NCBI GenBank assembly: GCA_038244815.1
Contig: JBBRTB010000042.1
Coordinates: 1 to 22,866, forward strand
Origin: DASVHS01 sp038244815
GTDB lineage: Bacteria > Acidobacteriota > Thermoanaerobaculia > Gp7-AA8
Length of the DNA: 22,866 bases
Direction: 5' to 3'
Made by a program: the position numbers and the translations under genes. The notes beneath the pieces are model-generated. The model saw nothing but the letters and a program-made list of their open reading frames with translations. It had not been told where the DNA came from and ran no database searches. Shown in pieces: positions 21,317-22,866 of this stretch. Each line of letters starts with the position of its first letter. The stretch's first letter is position 1.

Positions 21317-22866
21317 CGTTCCTCTCTGTCTTCGATCCACGATCGGCCTTGCCAGAGGCATCAGCCTTCCGGATCTTGCCCATGGAGATCCGATCCTCTG
21401 CAGCGCTCAAACCCTTCTCGTTCCTCTGGCGGCCCAGTTCTGTGGACTCGAGCTCGGCGCCTCCGATTTCATCCTGCAGAACGGCGATCTGATTCCGGAG
21501 CGCGCGTCGTTTGCGTTCGAGATCGATCTCCTTGTGCTCGCTCTGTTGGCGCGCGGCCGTGGCCTCGTTTCTCTCCAGCAGCTTCTGTCTCAAGCGCGCC
21601 GATCCGGTCAGCACTCCCGCCGGGCCCACGTAGACATCGGTCAGTTGCACGCCGTCGTCGGTCAACCGGAACTCGCGAACCTGATTCGAATGCGACATCC
21701 CTCGCGACTTCAGCACGTACAAGGCTCGATTCCGCTCCCCGTCCAGCTCGATGTCACGCAGCAGAAGCCATGTGTCGATCAGCGAAGAAATCTCGGTGCT
21801 GGTACGCTCGGGGTCGAAATCGCCCCCGCCGCCACTGCGACTGGTGAGCAGCCCGGTGATGCCGTGCGTCTTCAGGAAATCGACCATTCTGACGAGCATG
21901 GCCTTGATTTCGGATTCTTCTCCCGACGACGCGAATGCCGAGATCGGATCGATGACAACCACGCGCGGCTCGAAAACCCGGATCGCTTTGAGGGTTACGG
22001 CGAGATGCATTTCCAGACCCGTCAGCGACGGGCGTGCGGCATGGAACCGGAGAAGGCCTTTCTTCGCCCAGCGTCGCAGATCGATCCCGATGGAAAGCAT
22101 GTTCCGCATCAACTGCTCGGGCGATTCCTCGAACAGGAAATAAAGACAACGCTCGTTGCGGCGGCAGGCCGCGTCGACGAAGTGTGCGGCCACGCTGGTC
22201 TTCCCGCTGCCCGCCATGCCGGAGATGAGAATGCTGCTGCCGCGGAAGTAGCCTTTGCCGCCCAGCATGGAGTCCAGTCGCGGAATGCCGCTCGGGACCC
22301 GTGCCGTCGAAACCTTGTACGCCAGGTTCATCGACGTCATCGGAAGAATCGAGATCCCGTTCTCGTCGATGAGGAACGGGAATTCGTTCGTCCCGTGTGA
22401 CGAACCGCGGTATTTCGCGATCCGCAACCGTCTGGTCGACATCTGGTCGGTCACGCGATGATCGAGAACGATGACGCAATCCGACACGTATTCTTCGATT
22501 CCATAGCGCGTCAGCGAGTGCTCGCCGCGTTCGCCGGTGATGATCGCCGTGACGCCTTTGTCCCTGAGCCACTGGAAGAGGCGGCGCAATTCGGCGCGCA
22601 GCACCGCGGGATTCGGAAGACCCGCGAACAACGCTTCGACCGTGTCGAGCACAACGCGTTTTGCGCCGATCGACGTGATGGCATAGTCCAGGCGGATGAA
22701 GAGACCCTCCAGGTCGTATTCGCCGGCCTCTTCGACTTCACTACGTTCGAGCTGGACGTGATCGATCAGCAGTTTGCCGGCCGCGATCAGCGCGCCGACA
22801 TCAAACCCGAGCGACGCGACGTTGTCTGCGAGATCGGCTCCTGTCTCCTCGAACGCCATGAACACG
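21198..22866 (-). CDS. kaiC: KaiC-type circadian ATPase/kinase (5' end outside window)
   Basis: 555 residues are visible; the start lies beyond the right edge, removing roughly the first 70 residues including the CI Walker A. The first visible residues (FMAFEETG) correspond to the catalytic EE of CI, and later CI blocks (RVVLDTVEALF, TRYGIEEYVSDCVIVLDH) are clear. CII is complete: Walker A GMAGSGKT, FEES, Walker B VVVIDPIS, and the phosphorylation segment STEISSLID, where the usual Ser-Thr pair is Ser-Ser (codons at 21783-21788). After REFRLTDDGVQLTDVYVGP the protein has a long coiled-coil and basic, low-complexity tail of about 140 residues instead of the short cyanobacterial end. No KaiA is visible. 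It drives the kaiC-kaiB-kinase-EAL operon, likely as a timing or energy sensor. Confidence 0.93.
   Translation of the reverse strand, partial: VFMAFEETGADLADNVASLGFDVGALIAAGKLLIDHVQLERSEVEEAGEYDLEGLFIRLDYAITSIGAKRVVLDTVEALFAGLPNPAVLRAELRRLFQWLRDKGVTAIITGERGEHSLTRYGIEEYVSDCVIVLDHRVTDQMSTRRLRIAKYRGSSHGTNEFPFLIDENGISILPMTSMNLAYKVSTARVPSGIPRLDSMLGGKGYFRGSSILISGMAGSGKTSVAAHFVDAACRRNERCLYFLFEESPEQLMRNMLSIGIDLRRWAKKGLLRFHAARPSLTGLEMHLAVTLKAIRVFEPRVVVIDPISAFASSGEESEIKAMLVRMVDFLKTHGITGLLTSRSGGGGDFDPERTSTEISSLIDTWLLLRDIELDGERNRALYVLKSRGMSHSNQVREFRLTDDGVQLTDVYVGPAGVLTGSARLRQKLLERNEATAARQQSEHKEIDLERKRRALRNQIAVLQDEIGGAELESTELGRQRNEKGLSAAEDRISMGKIRKADASGKADRGSKTERNDEDSSGKKAAREGNGQGGRGMGAATLRRRSNAKVRHGAR

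Noticed and set aside
1..22866. tRNA, rRNA, insertion sequence or phage genes.
   Set aside because: I saw no cloverleaf or rRNA-like sequence and no transposase, integrase or terminal repeats; apart from the small repeats and the scar at 16602-17481 there is no mobile-element signature.

Overview
The window is GC-rich, densely packed bacterial DNA. It combines a Thermus-like nitrate reductase set with a diheme cytochrome, an alternative complex III (ACIII) and a non-cyanobacterial KaiBC cluster. This points to an environmental Gram-negative-type bacterium with a quinone/cytochrome c respiratory chain. Acidobacteriota or a similar soil or sediment lineage is plausible, but no marker gene here fixes the taxon.

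Left edge (1-1866, minus strand): a DUF6448-type exported protein lies upstream of an NnrS-family membrane protein whose 3' end leaves the window. A carboxymuconolactone decarboxylase-family gene (1979-2293) diverges from them.

Centre (2496-16601, plus strand): ten genes in one tight run, with most junctions overlapping by 1-4 bases or separated by 4-22 bases. The order is diheme cytochrome c (narC-like), narG, narH, narJ, narI, actA, actB, an actC-actD fusion, actE and actF. The first half is a complete cytoplasm-facing nitrate reductase (Mo-bisPGD subunit, four-cluster Fe-S subunit, chaperone, diheme b anchor). The second half is a complete quinol:cytochrome c/acceptor oxidoreductase (ACIII). 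Joining the two in one transcription unit, with no terminal oxidase, is the main biological point of the window. It suggests quinol oxidation, periplasmic cytochrome c reduction and nitrate (or, run in reverse, nitrite) chemistry expressed together. The leader (2294-2495) carries several small inverted repeats that could be regulator sites. Several genes in the run contain small palindromic or low-complexity repeats inside the reading frame, including two copies of one 30-bp hairpin repeat in actB read in different frames.

Scar region (16602-17481): behind actF there are no intact genes. It holds a 3' fragment of a tryptophanase/tyrosine phenol-lyase gene, the tail of an unidentified membrane protein joined to it in frame across a stop, and a possible further remnant.

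Right edge (17482-22866, minus strand): a signalling cluster transcribed right to left: kaiC (5' end outside the window), kaiB (overlapping kaiC by 119 bases), a PAS-PAS hybrid histidine kinase, and a REC-EAL response regulator. The layout suggests a KaiBC timing or energy-state module feeding a phosphorelay that ends in cyclic-di-GMP turnover.
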